Position numbers and translations under genes: made by a program
The notes under the pieces: model-generated
What the model saw: only the letters and a program-made list of their open reading frames with translations
Databases searched by the model: none
Told to the model about the DNA's origin: nothing
Shown: positions 45,747 to 54,561 of the stretch, one piece after another
Position numbering within the stretch: the first letter of the stretch is position 1
Layout of the letters: each line of letters starts with the position of its first letter
DNA from: Neisseria sp. Marseille-Q5346
GTDB taxonomy: Bacteria; Pseudomonadota; Gammaproteobacteria; Burkholderiales; Neisseriaceae
Direction: 5' to 3'
Assembly: GCF_946902045.1 (NCBI RefSeq)
Contig: NZ_OX336253.1
Coordinates: 1,488,001 to 1,552,000, forward strand
Length of the DNA stretch: 64,000 nucleotides

Positions 45747-45747
45747 G

Positions 45748-46416
45748 TCAGTGTTCCCATTTTTGTTCAAGTTTTGCCGCCAGCAGCGACAGCGGCCAGC
45801 AACAGAAGAAATACAGCATAAAAATCAGGCCGTAAACCCAAAATGAAGCATTGGGTTGCGTCAGCAGCGAGTTTTCGATGATTTGCTGACCAACTTTGAC
45901 GACTTCGATGACGCCGATAAGGGAGGCGAGCGAGCTGGTTTTGATCATGCGCGTAAACAGATTGACGGCGCCGGGCAATACGCGGCGGATGCTTTGCGGC
46001 AGCTCGATGTAGCGGAATACCTGCCCGCGGCTCAAGCCGAGTGCCAGGCCTGATTCGACCTGGTGTTTTTCAATCGATTCCAATGCACCGCGGACCAAAT
46101 CGCCCATTTCGGCGATGCCCCACATGGTAAATACCCAGACGCAGACCCAAAATCCATCGATGTGGATGCCTGTCCAGACGGATAGGCCGAAATACAGGCC
46201 GAACAGCCACACCAAAATCGGCACGATTCGGATGGTTTCGAGATAAAACCGTCCGATAAAGCGGATGAGCTGGTTGCGCGAACGCAAAACCAAGCCGAAC
46301 AGCGTACCCAATACGCAGGAGGCGGCAACGGAGGCCAGGGAAATCTGCGCCGTCAGCAACAGACCTTCGCCCAAGCGTGCTGCATTTTGTCCTTCAAACA
46401 GCCAGTCAAACACCAT
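45748..46416 (-). CDS. Polar amino acid ABC transporter permease (second)
   Basis: A 222-residue HisM/GlnP-type permease. GGAG followed by 8 bases supports the ATG at 46416 (MVFDWLFEGQNAARL) rather than the GTG three codons upstream. The EAA loop ESGLALGLSRGQVFRYIELP contacts the ATPase. About five helices are visible. It overlaps the upstream permease by 11 bases. Confidence 0.9.
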   Translation of the reverse strand: MVFDWLFEGQNAARLGEGLLLTAQISLASVAASCVLGTLFGLVLRSRNQLIRFIGRFYLETIRIVPILVWLFGLYFGLSVWTGIHIDGFWVCVWVFTMWGIAEMGDLVRGALESIEKHQVESGLALGLSRGQVFRYIELPQSIRRVLPGAVNLFTRMIKTSSLASLIGVIEVVKVGQQIIENSLLTQPNASFWVYGLIFMLYFFCCWPLSLLAAKLEQKWEH

Positions 46417-47065
46417 ATTTTGCACTCCGTACGCGGTTTTCTGCCCAGCGCGCCAGAAGCGAAACGGGCAGAAGGATGATCAGGTAGCTGGCAAACAGCA
46501 GGAACAAGGCTTCGTTGGTTTTATAGTCCATGCCGATGATGTCTTTGGTAACGAACAACAATTCTGCAATGCCGACCGCGCTGACGATAGATGTTTCTTT
46601 CATCAAAAACAATACGTTTGCGCCGATGGCGGGAACGGCGACCGCCCATGCCTGAGGCAATTCGACATAGCGGAACACTTGAAAGCGGCTCAAACCGATG
46701 GCCTTTCCCGCTTCGATCTGCCCTTTTGGGACGGCCAAAATACCGGCGCGGATGGCTTCCGCCATATAGCTTGCGCCCAAGAAAACCAGTGCGATCACGC
46801 CGCAGATGAAACCGTCCCATTTAATGCCCATTTTCGGCAGGCCGTAATACAGGAAAAACAATTGGATCAGCAGGGGCGTATTGCGCGACAGCTCGATATA
46901 GGCGCGTGCCAATGCGTAGAAGGGGCGGATGCGGTATGCCGTAACCACGGCAACGGGCAGGCCGAACAGCAACGACAAAACGACGCCATATACCGACAAT
47001 TCCAGCGTCAGCTTTGCCGCATCGACAAATTTAGGGATGGCATCGATCAGATAAGACCAGTTCAT
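46406..47065 (-). CDS. Polar amino acid ABC transporter permease (first)
   Basis: A 219-residue HisQ-type permease that heads the importer unit. The EAA loop EAGKAIGLSRFQVFRYVELP lies near residue 140, preceded by YIELSRNTPLLIQLFFLYYG. It forms a heterodimer with the next gene's product. No promoter stands out in the 164-base gap upstream. Confidence 0.92.
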   Translation of the reverse strand: MNWSYLIDAIPKFVDAAKLTLELSVYGVVLSLLFGLPVAVVTAYRIRPFYALARAYIELSRNTPLLIQLFFLYYGLPKMGIKWDGFICGVIALVFLGASYMAEAIRAGILAVPKGQIEAGKAIGLSRFQVFRYVELPQAWAVAVPAIGANVLFLMKETSIVSAVGIAELLFVTKDIIGMDYKTNEALFLLFASYLIILLPVSLLARWAENRVRSAKYGV

Positions 47066-47178
47066 CAGAGTCAGACAATCAGCATGATAAAGGCAGTATT
47101 TTAACGGGTTTGTAAGAGAGTGTTAAATAATGGATAGGAATATCGATTGTGGATAAAACACAAAAAATGGAATAAGGC

Positions 47179-47210
47179 AAAGGCCGTCTGAAACGTTTCA
47201 GACGGCCTTG
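47179..47210 (-). terminator. DUS hairpin after the MFS gene
   Basis: AAAGGCCGTCTGAAAC and GTTTCAGACGGCCTT pair with almost no loop, 20 bases past the MFS stop. Confidence 0.65.
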
Positions 47211-47229
47211 AAATGTCAAGGTTTCCGCG

Positions 47230-48447
47230 TCAGGCGGCAGCCGCTTTCCGTTCATGAATCAGTAAATTCAACAGGGCGGCCGCGCCTGCCAAGACTGCGT
47301 CGGCGTACCACATCCAGCCGTAATCGTTGAAGCGCGTGATGACGATGCCGCCGATGTATGAACCCAAAAAGCCGCCGATTTGGTGGCTCAACATGGTCAA
47401 CCCGAAGAGGGTGGCCAAGTAGCGCGTACCGAAAAGTTTGCCGGTAATGGCGGCGGTGGGAGCGACGGTTGCCAGCCAAGTGAAACCGAGTCCGGCGGCG
47501 AAAAGATAGAAGTTCAAATCGGTTTTAGGTGCGGCCAGATAAATCAATATCATGGCGACACGCGAAGCATATAAACCGAAGAGGACGTATTTGCCCAAAA
47601 ATCTGCCGGTACACCAGCCTGAAAAAATACAGCCGGCGATGTTTGCCAAACCAATAATGGCAATGGAGGTCGAAGCGACCGTAGCGGGGAGGCTGCAAAG
47701 TGAAATTTCGGTCGGTAGGTGGGTAACCAAAAAGGCGATGTGGAAACCGCAGGTAAAGAAACCCAAATGCAGCAAGATATAGCTGCGGTTGGCGAAAGCC
47801 TTGCAGACGGCCTGCTTCAGGGTTTGGCCGCCGTTGTCGGTATGGACGGTGTGAGAAGCATGTTTGCCGCCGGCCAGCCACCAAGAAATCGGCAAAATCA
47901 AGATGGCAATGACTGCCCAAACATAAAATGTCCCCGTCCAGCCGATGTGGGGCAGTGCAATCAAACCTTGAACCAGCGGCGCGAACAAAAATTGCCCTGC
48001 GGACCCGCCTGCATTGACCAGGCCGGAAGCCAAGCCGCGCCGATGAGGCGGTGTTTTGGCGGCTACCTGTCCCATAATGATGGAAAATCCGCCCGAACCC
48101 GTACCGAATGCCAACAATAAACCGATACCCAGCATCAGCCCCCAATAAGTCGGCATTTGCGGCACCATCAGACAGGCGGCAATCAATAGAACCGTCCCGC
48201 CGGCTAAAACCTTAAACGCGCCGAAACGGTCGGCCAACGCGCCGGACAAGGGTTGCGATATGCCCCACATCAATTGGAAAACGGCAATAATCAGGCTGAA
48301 CTGGGTCATGCTCAATTCGGTCGAGTTGACGACGGGCAGGACAAAAAGCCCTAAAGTCATCCTCATGCCGATGGTAATCAGCAGGATGGAGGCGGCAGCG
48401 GCGATCAGCAGCCACAAATTGGGTAATTTGGCAGAAGAATCGGTCAT
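47230..48447 (-). CDS. MFS transporter
   Basis: A 405-residue major facilitator with twelve helices. The loop 2-3 signature is GALADRFGAFKVLAGG, and the first helix region reads ITIGMRMTLGLFVLPVVNST. It resembles the oxalate/formate (YhjX-like) branch of monocarboxylate-type transporters. The substrate cannot be read. It is a single-gene unit with a DUS terminator. Confidence 0.85.
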   Translation of the reverse strand: MTDSSAKLPNLWLLIAAAASILLITIGMRMTLGLFVLPVVNSTELSMTQFSLIIAVFQLMWGISQPLSGALADRFGAFKVLAGGTVLLIAACLMVPQMPTYWGLMLGIGLLLAFGTGSGGFSIIMGQVAAKTPPHRRGLASGLVNAGGSAGQFLFAPLVQGLIALPHIGWTGTFYVWAVIAILILPISWWLAGGKHASHTVHTDNGGQTLKQAVCKAFANRSYILLHLGFFTCGFHIAFLVTHLPTEISLCSLPATVASTSIAIIGLANIAGCIFSGWCTGRFLGKYVLFGLYASRVAMILIYLAAPKTDLNFYLFAAGLGFTWLATVAPTAAITGKLFGTRYLATLFGLTMLSHQIGGFLGSYIGGIVITRFNDYGWMWYADAVLAGAAALLNLLIHERKAAAA

Positions 48448-48748
48448 GATGTTTGTGTATGTAAGGGGCAGGGAATAAAAGCTATTCCTGCCACTATATT
48501 ATTTATTTGATTTCTCGGCGAGCCGATATATAAACGCGCGATTCTAGCATTGGGCGGGAAACGGCATAAATAACCGTTGGTTCTTTGGATATGGTAAAAA
48601 GTGATATGGTTTGAGGATGAATTGAGGATGAAGCGGTCAAATATTCTTCGTTTGGTACTGACGGAGCAAGCAAATTGCCGTTGAATTTTCGTTTGAGAAG
48701 AAAGGCCGTCTGAAAAGTTTCAGACGGCCTTTGTTTGACTGACTTACA
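48448..48748. other. 301-base gap without a gene
   Basis: This gap holds the MFS promoter region and, at 48701-48732, the DUS hairpin ending the transpeptidase-like gene. A short direct repeat GAGGATGAA occurs twice near 48615-48632. Nothing else was seen. Confidence 0.5.
48701..48732 (-). terminator. DUS hairpin after the L,D-transpeptidase-like gene
   Basis: AAAGGCCGTCTGAAA and TTTCAGACGGCCTTT with a short loop, 17 bases past the stop. Confidence 0.7.
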
Positions 48749-49177
48749 TCAGATGATTTCCAGAATGAAATACTGACGCAGTTTTTCGTACACATTATTT
48801 TGTACGTTGATACAACCATTGGTTATGATGCGGTCGGCCACATGAGGAGAAGCGATGCGTTCCATGCGTCTTTCCTGCGGCTTGAGCGTCCATACCCTGT
48901 GTAACGCAAACAGAAAGTCATTTTCTTCTTTGAAGCCGATAACCTCGCCACCGTAACCCGGTTTGCTGGTCATCATCGGCGTCATATTGAATTTGCCTTT
49001 CGGAGTGGTCTTGCCAATCAGTACCGGATGGCACTGACCGTCATCGGCAAAGCAAAGCTCCGCCTTAGCTGTATTGACCACAACTTTTTTACGCTGGATA
49101 TAGTCACTGACAGCATCGGCAGCGGCCAAAGAATTCAGACCTGCTGCCAAGGCTATACCCAATAGGATCCGTTTCAA
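48749..49177 (-). CDS. L,D-transpeptidase-like (YkuD) periplasmic protein
   Basis: A 142-residue exported protein. The start is a TTG at 49177 supported by AAGGA six bases upstream. The signal ends around SLAAADA. The region GKTTPKGKFNMTPM, FALHRVW and RIITNGCINVQNNVYEKL follows the YkuD fold, with the catalytic cysteine in TNGC. The usual form is [S/T]HGC, so here Asn replaces the His before Gly, and the spacing from the conserved FALH is longer than normal. Activity is therefore uncertain. It lies 8 bases after a BamE-like lipoprotein gene, so the two are one unit. Confidence 0.72.
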   Translation of the reverse strand: MKRILLGIALAAGLNSLAAADAVSDYIQRKKVVVNTAKAELCFADDGQCHPVLIGKTTPKGKFNMTPMMTSKPGYGGEVIGFKEENDFLFALHRVWTLKPQERRMERIASPHVADRIITNGCINVQNNVYEKLRQYFILEII

Positions 49178-49185
49178 ATTTGTCC

Positions 49186-49701
49186 TTATTGACGGATGCG
49201 TTTAGGAGCTTCTTTAATGATCTCGCGGATGATCACTTGAGGCTCTTGTTTAGGTGTAGGTGCTGGAGGAGGACATACGGCATCTTTAGGGAATACTGGA
49301 TTCCAGAAGAAGCTGCGTGCAAATTTGTCTTTGTCGAAGATCACTTTGTATTGGCAAGTAGTGATGCCTTCAACGCCGGAAGTGTTTTCAGGGTCAACGC
49401 CTACGCCTGGGGTGTAGAAGTGGAACAGGTAGTCCCATTCACGCACGCCAACCATGCCTTCGTCGTAGTGAGGACGGCCGAGGATTTTGTAGATGTCGTC
49501 TTTGGTCAGGCCAGGACGCATTTGATCCAGCTCGTCAAAAGTCGGGAATGTACCGCGGTCTTTGTTGAAGGTCAGGGAGTAAGGTTTAGGGAAGCGTGGC
49601 TCGTCTGTAGTGCCTTCAGGAGTGATTTTGCTCTTAGTAGCACAGGCGGCCAGCAGGCCGGTAGCCAGCAGGACGAAGCCCACTTTTGCGATTTTTTTCA
49701 T
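49186..49701 (-). CDS. BamE/SmpA-like outer-membrane lipoprotein
   Basis: A 171-residue lipoprotein; lipobox LLAACATK with Cys at residue 20. The central segment FDELDQMRPGLTKDDIYKIL followed by GRPHYDEGMVGVREWDYLFH is the SmpA/OmlA (BamE-like) domain. The C-terminus is a Pro/Lys tail (PPPAPTPKQEPQVIIREI). It may help outer-membrane assembly, but it differs from core BamE in length and tail, so it could be a paralog. It is coupled to the transpeptidase-like gene. Confidence 0.78.
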   Translation of the reverse strand: MKKIAKVGFVLLATGLLAACATKSKITPEGTTDEPRFPKPYSLTFNKDRGTFPTFDELDQMRPGLTKDDIYKILGRPHYDEGMVGVREWDYLFHFYTPGVGVDPENTSGVEGITTCQYKVIFDKDKFARSFFWNPVFPKDAVCPPPAPTPKQEPQVIIREIIKEAPKRIRQ

Positions 49702-50161
49702 TTGATAATCCTTTTATTGATTTTACCAGCCGAACTTTTCAGACGGCCTGTTAGTGCCGGCAGCGAGTTTGCCGGTTTACCCAAATAATGTTGTGCTTCT
49801 TAAAGATGTACCCGACGGTTTGACAAACAAGAACATCGGCACATTCCGGCAGGGTATTGCGCCTCATCTCCGTTGTATCCGCCTGAATCGGCAGAACCGT
49901 TCAGACGGCCCGACTGACATTTATTGTCACTTTGTAACAATTTCACTGCGAGTAAGGCTTGGAGTTTAGAGATGTCCGGTTTTCGATAAATCAGGTTGTA
50001 TTGCGTAATACCTTGTTATCTTTGTGCTTTAGTTCATTTTGGCATTTGCCGGAGATTAGGTACTTAATCTTTCGGGTGTTATCCCTGCAAATTGTATGCC
50101 AGTTTTCCTTTATACGCATAATCTGTGTATGCCAGAATGTTGGCTTTATACAACATTCATA
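49702..50161. other. 460-base gap without a gene
   Basis: Contains two single DUS copies (near 49740 and 49900) and AT-rich sequence near the MBL gene end. No convincing open frame, hairpin or RNA gene was seen on either strand. Confidence 0.5.
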
Positions 50162-50800
50162 TTAACGAACCAGAAACGGATTGTACCTTTTCTCATGCCC
50201 GATGCTGGTCATGCGGCCGTGTCCGGCTATAACTTGCGTGGTTTCGGGCAGGGTTAATAGTTTAGCGCAGATATTGTTTATGAGGTCATCATGATTACCG
50301 CGCGGAAAATCTGTGCGACCAACGGTCTCATAAAATAAAACATCGCCTGCGACTAAAAGTCCGTTTTCGGCGTTGTAAAAAACGACTTGGCCGGGAGTGT
50401 GGCCGGGAATGTGGAGGACTTGGAAGCTATGGTTGCCGACTTTGAGCGTTTCCCCTTCTTCCAGCCAGCGTGTCGGCGTGAATGACGGAGAAACAGGGAA
50501 GCCGTATTGCGCCGTTGTTTGCGGGAGAGCTTGGAGCAGGAATTCATCGTCTTTGTGCGGGCCGAAAACAGGTACGTCGCAGGTTTTTAAAAGCTCAACC
50601 ACGCCGCCTGCGTGGTCAAGATGGCCGTGGGTCAGCCAAATGGCGGTCAGCTTGAGGCCTTTGCTTTGGACTTGTTGCAATAAATAAGGGACGTCGCCGC
50701 CGACATCGGTCAACACGGCTTCTTTGGTTTCATCGTCCCAAATCAGCGTGCAGTTTTGACGGAAGGGGGTAACTGCGTTGATTTCAAATTGGAGTGCCAT
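50162..50800 (-). CDS. MBL-fold metallohydrolase (glyoxalase II-like)
   Basis: A 212-residue metallo-beta-lactamase-fold hydrolase. The metal motif THGHLDHAGG (HxHxDH) is near residue 59, IPGHTPGQVVFY near 131, and the bridging aspartate lies in LLVAGDVLFYETVGRTDFPR. It is of the YcbL/GloB-like group with thioester or similar substrates, cytoplasmic. AGGAA precedes the ATG. The exact substrate is not known. Confidence 0.9.
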   Translation of the reverse strand: MALQFEINAVTPFRQNCTLIWDDETKEAVLTDVGGDVPYLLQQVQSKGLKLTAIWLTHGHLDHAGGVVELLKTCDVPVFGPHKDDEFLLQALPQTTAQYGFPVSPSFTPTRWLEEGETLKVGNHSFQVLHIPGHTPGQVVFYNAENGLLVAGDVLFYETVGRTDFPRGNHDDLINNICAKLLTLPETTQVIAGHGRMTSIGHEKRYNPFLVR

Positions 50801-50901
50801 GGGTGTTCCTAGGAAATGCTTATTTAATGTTGTTTACGTTTCAGACGGTCTTTTGTTATTATGCATATATAATAACAAAAGCAAGTATGGAAAAGTATCT
50901 T

Positions 50902-51726
50902 ATGAATATGAATAATGTAATGCGAACCATGATACCGATTTTTGCGGCTTCTTTCATCTCTGCGGCGTTTGGTGCAGATTTGTTGTTGGCGCAGGAATAT
51001 AAAAATCAAGATATTGCCGGTTGGGCCATGAGTGAAAAGTTGGATGGCGTACGCGCGTATTGGGACGGCAGGCAGCTGGTCAGTCGTCAGGGCTATGCGT
51101 TTACACCGCCCAAAGGTTTTACAGCAGGTTTTCCGCCGTTTCCGATGGATGGCGAGTTGTACAGCGGACGAGGGCGGTTTGAGCAAATTTCCGCGACGGT
51201 GCGTTCTGCCTCGGGAAATTGGGACGGCATCCGTTTGCATGTTTTTGATGTGCCGCAGGCGCAGGGCAATCTGTATCAGCGGCTGGAAACGGCTTCGAAA
51301 TGGCTGAAATCACACCCGTCGGCACGGTTTACGGTTATTCCGCAAGTCAAGGTGCGCGACAAACAGCATGCTTTGGATTTTTTGAAACAAGTCGAAGCGC
51401 TGGGTGGGGAAGGTGTGATGCTGCGTCAACCTGAAGCCCGTTATGCAAGCGGTAGAAATGGGCAGCTGTTGAAGCTGAAAAGTGAATATGATGATGAATG
51501 TACAGTGACGCGTCATTATGAGGGCAAAGGGCGAAATGTCGGGCGTTTGGGTGCGGTAGGATGCAAAAACCAATATGGCGAGTTTCGTATCGGCAGCGGT
51601 TTTAAGGATAAAGACCGCGACCATCCGCCGAAAATCGGTGCGCTGATTACTTACCGTTATCGTGGTTTTACGCAAAAGGGAACGCCGAAATTTGCAACAT
51701 TTGTCAGGGTGCGCTCGGATCGATAA
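50902..51726 (+). CDS. ATP-dependent DNA ligase with signal peptide
   Basis: A 274-residue ligase from the chosen ATG at 50902, which has GGAAAAG about 10 bases before it; ATGs at 50887, 50908 and 50920 are alternatives. A hydrophobic leader (MIPIFAASFISAAFGA) suggests export to the periplasm. The adenylation lysine is in MSEKLDGVRAYWDG (motif I KxDG), motif III is RLHVFDV, motif IV is EGVMLRQPEA and motif V is LKLKSEYDDECTV, followed by an OB-fold domain. Such minimal ligases in naturally competent bacteria may act on incoming DNA; this role is inference. Confidence 0.88.
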   Translation: MNMNNVMRTMIPIFAASFISAAFGADLLLAQEYKNQDIAGWAMSEKLDGVRAYWDGRQLVSRQGYAFTPPKGFTAGFPPFPMDGELYSGRGRFEQISATVRSASGNWDGIRLHVFDVPQAQGNLYQRLETASKWLKSHPSARFTVIPQVKVRDKQHALDFLKQVEALGGEGVMLRQPEARYASGRNGQLLKLKSEYDDECTVTRHYEGKGRNVGRLGAVGCKNQYGEFRIGSGFKDKDRDHPPKIGALITYRYRGFTQKGTPKFATFVRVRSDR

Positions 51727-51734
51727 AACAAATT

Positions 51735-51769
51735 AAAGGCCGTCTGAAAATAGGTTTCAGACGGCCTTT
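51735..51769. terminator. Bidirectional DUS hairpin
   Basis: AAAGGCCGTCTGAAA and TTTCAGACGGCCTTT lie between the convergent DNA ligase and HAD phosphatase genes. Confidence 0.75.
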
Positions 51770-51791
51770 AATATAGATGTTGCATAGTCTT

Positions 51792-52442
51792 TTATAAGGT
51801 TTCCAATACATCGGGCAATTCGGCCAAGCTTTTGAGCATGGCGATATGGGGCAGGGCGGAAAGTTGTTGGGCAGTGTGTGCGCCGGTGGTGACAGCGATG
51901 GCGCGGATTTTGGCATTGGCAGCCATTTCTAGGTCGTGGGTGGTGTCGCCGACGACGACGGCCTCTTCCGGCTCAACACCCAGTCGGTCGCAGAGGGCGA
52001 GTACCATATCGGGCGCGGGTTTGGACGGATATTCGCTAGCGCAGGCGGTTTCCAGCCAGAAGGCTTGGGTGCCGGTTTGCTCGATGGACCTATCCAGTCC
52101 GCTGCGGCCTTTGCCGGTCGCTACGGCAAGCCAATAGCCTTGTTGCTTCAAGCGTTGCAGGCAGGGCAGGGCTTCGGGGAACAGGGTCATGTTGCGGTTG
52201 TTGGGATTGAGATAGTGCGCGGCATAGGTCTCAATCAGGGTTTCCTGAACGTGTTCGCTGACGTTGTGGGCAAGGCGGCGGATGATGCCGGAGAGGCTGT
52301 ATCCGATGAGTGGGCGGATTTGGTCGGCTTCGGGAACAGGCAGGCCGCAATCGGCAAAGCTTTGCTGAAAGGTGTGGATAATGGGGTTGGTGGTGTCGGC
52401 AAGCGTGCCGTCCCAGTCGAAAATAATGAGTTTGGGTTTCAT
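51792..52442 (-). CDS. HAD-family phosphatase, phosphoglycolate phosphatase-like
   Basis: A 216-residue HAD hydrolase. The start at 52442 (MKPKLIIFDWDGTLADTTN) places the nucleophile motif FDWDGTLAD at residues 8-16. Motif II is LAVATGKGRSGL and motif IV is EEAVVVGDTTHDLEMAANA. The size and cap fit Gph/PpaX-like enzymes that clear 2-phosphoglycolate or similar phosphoesters. The usual partner in this neighbourhood, rluC, lies upstream beyond an inserted lipoprotein gene. Confidence 0.9.
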   Translation of the reverse strand: MKPKLIIFDWDGTLADTTNPIIHTFQQSFADCGLPVPEADQIRPLIGYSLSGIIRRLAHNVSEHVQETLIETYAAHYLNPNNRNMTLFPEALPCLQRLKQQGYWLAVATGKGRSGLDRSIEQTGTQAFWLETACASEYPSKPAPDMVLALCDRLGVEPEEAVVVGDTTHDLEMAANAKIRAIAVTTGAHTAQQLSALPHIAMLKSLAELPDVLETL

Positions 52443-52529
52443 GGTTTTCCTTTCAGACGTCCTTGAATAACTTATTATTTTAAAAGTGTATTTTGATGTA
52501 GCTGAATTCACCAAAATACGCGAATAGAA

Positions 52530-53021
52530 CTATGAGTTACTTAATATTTTAACTTTTTCTTGATTGAATTCTTGTTCGGAAAGAATACCTTGATCTAATA
52601 ATTTCTTTAAATTTACTAATTGATCATATTTTTTGTTGTTGCTTGAATTATCAATATCTACTTGTTTTGTCTCTGTGCAGATAAAAATAATTTCAATCCT
52701 AGGCCAATTCCCTAAGATGTGAGGAGGAGTAGATGCTCTTTCTCTAATTGCTTTCATACTTTTATTTTTTTGTTTGCAGAAAGCCTGTGCTCTTTTTTCA
52801 GCACTGTGTCTCACAGCAGTTGAAGGAGTAAATCCTGATGCTCCTTGGTGGAATATGCGATATTCTTGTTCATTATTTTCATTAACATCTAAAATAGTTT
52901 CTTTGCCTTTGTAAATGATTGCTGTATCAAAACCCGAGTTTCCCTTTTCAACGATTTGGATTCCCGATGCAGTTGTACAACCAGCTAAAATTAATGCTAA
53001 TAGAAGATAAAATTTAGACAT
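52530..53021 (-). CDS. AT-rich lipoprotein with a C-terminal SHOCT domain
   Basis: A 163-residue lipoprotein: LILAGCTTASG with the lipidated cysteine at residue 15. The C-terminal 30 residues (YDQLVNLKKLLDQGILSEQE) are a SHOCT domain, a short helical module found at the ends of many oligomerising proteins. The middle has two cysteines (AFCKQK and FICTET) that may form a disulfide. Base composition is more AT-rich than gph-like and rluC genes on either side, suggesting a later insertion between them. Function unknown. Confidence 0.78.
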   Translation of the reverse strand: MSKFYLLLALILAGCTTASGIQIVEKGNSGFDTAIIYKGKETILDVNENNEQEYRIFHQGASGFTPSTAVRHSAEKRAQAFCKQKNKSMKAIRERASTPPHILGNWPRIEIIFICTETKQVDIDNSSNNKKYDQLVNLKKLLDQGILSEQEFNQEKVKILSNS

Positions 53022-53060
53022 GACGTTTCCTTATTTTGGGTTAAGTAAATCTATTTGATT

Positions 53061-54047
53061 TCAGACGGCCTTTTCCTGATTTTCTAACATTACAACGAAT
53101 TGCGCCAATTCTTGCGGCAGGGGGGCTTTCAGGATCAGTTTTTCGCCGGTCAGCGGATGGGTGAGGTGCAGCTCGGAAGCATGCAGGAACATTCTTTTCA
53201 AACCGAGTTTCTGCAGGCGTTTGTTGGCTTGATAGTCGCCGTAGCGTTCGTCGCCGGCAATGGGGCAGTCTTGCGATTGCAGGTGGACGCGGATTTGGTG
53301 GGTGCGGCCGGTTTTCAGGGTGGCTTCGACAAAGGTTAGGTTGGATAGACCGACTTGGTGCAAAAGGCCGTCTGAAAAACGGTTTAACACGCGGAAGATG
53401 GTGTGGGCGGATTGGCCGTCTTCGCTGACGCGCACCATTTTTTCGCCTTGCGCGCCGGTGTATTTGAACAGGGGGAGCTTGACATGGAAGCGGTCGTTCG
53501 GCAGCCTGCCGACACCCAGTGCGAGATAGATTTTTTTCGGATGGTCGTTGCGGATGGCTTCGTGCAGTTTCACCAAGGCGCTGCGTTTTTTGGCGATCAT
53601 CAAGAGGCCGCTGGTGTCTTTGTCGAGGCGGTGGACGAGTTCGAGATAACGCGCTTCGGGACGGGCGCGGCGGATTTGTTCGATGACGCCGAAACTCACG
53701 CCGCTGCCGCCGTGGACGGCAACGCCGGACGGTTTGTTGATGACCAAAAGCGCATCGTCTTCATAAACGATGTCAAACTCGCGTGCTGGCGCGGCCTGGT
53801 TTTCAGACGGCCTTTGTTTTTCTGCGATGCGTATCGGCGGAATACGAATAGTATCGCCTGCCTGAATGCGGTTGTCGGGTTTGCAGCGTTTTTTGTTCAG
53901 CCGCACTTCGCCGGCGCGGATAATGCGGTGGATATGGCTTTTCGGGACGCCTTTGAGGATTTTTATCAGATAGTTATCAAGGCGTTGGCCTTCCTCGTGT
54001 TCGGCAACGGCAATCAGGCTGACTGAATCTTTGCGTATTGCGTGCAT
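53061..54047 (-). CDS. rluC: 23S rRNA pseudouridine synthase RluC
   Basis: A 328-residue enzyme that makes pseudouridines at three sites in 23S rRNA. The N-terminal S4 RNA-binding domain (GQRLDNYLIKILKGVPKSHI, then IRAGEVRLN) precedes the RluA catalytic domain with the active-site aspartate in VHRLDKDTSGLLM and the late GRTHQIRVHL motif. It is divergent from rne, the same arrangement as in E. coli. Confidence 0.95.
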   Translation of the reverse strand: MHAIRKDSVSLIAVAEHEEGQRLDNYLIKILKGVPKSHIHRIIRAGEVRLNKKRCKPDNRIQAGDTIRIPPIRIAEKQRPSENQAAPAREFDIVYEDDALLVINKPSGVAVHGGSGVSFGVIEQIRRARPEARYLELVHRLDKDTSGLLMIAKKRSALVKLHEAIRNDHPKKIYLALGVGRLPNDRFHVKLPLFKYTGAQGEKMVRVSEDGQSAHTIFRVLNRFSDGLLHQVGLSNLTFVEATLKTGRTHQIRVHLQSQDCPIAGDERYGDYQANKRLQKLGLKRMFLHASELHLTHPLTGEKLILKAPLPQELAQFVVMLENQEKAV

Positions 54048-54561
54048 TTTCTCTATAATCCCAAACGTCCGTTTCTGGACCCGAACCTGCCGTTGCAGGC
54101 CGTCTGAAACGGATTTATTGTTAAAACGAGATTTTATATTAAAAACGCACTCCGCAAAGCATTTCCTTGTGTTTGTTCAAAGCCGGCAAACGCAATCCCG
54201 TAATTAAGTTTGAATTGAACCTGCCGTCCGGCCGGGCGTAAGACGCAGTCTGCGCAGCACCGTCCGAAATTACCGGCGCTACGATAATAAGAAGATGTAG
54301 GCTGCCTTATTTTGTCCGAAGCATCAGCATTCGGACGGCAGCGGAACCATCAACCTTTCCGCCGCATCGTTCTTTATTTCCTTCTTTATCTGAATCCGTC
54401 CGCACATGGCTTGAGCTCAAGCATGCAACCTTGCGGATTTCAAATCAAATACTGGTTACACGGGGATTTTCCCATCTTGCCTTTGAAGAGTGCCAACCGG
54501 ACAGACAGGCCGTCTGAAAAAGATATTCACAAATCAAACGGCCGCTGTTCACGAGGTGACT
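54048..54561 (+). promoter_or_regulatory. Long leader region upstream of rne
   Basis: A gap of 514 bases separates rluC from the rne ATG. No real gene was found in it. Several GC-rich inverted stretches are visible (GTCCGGCCGGGCG near 54225, GACGCAGTCTGCGCAG near 54242, and TCCGAAGCATCAGCATTCGGA near 54315). A long structured leader fits the known feedback control of rne by RNase E itself in E. coli, but this is inferred by analogy. Confidence 0.5.
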
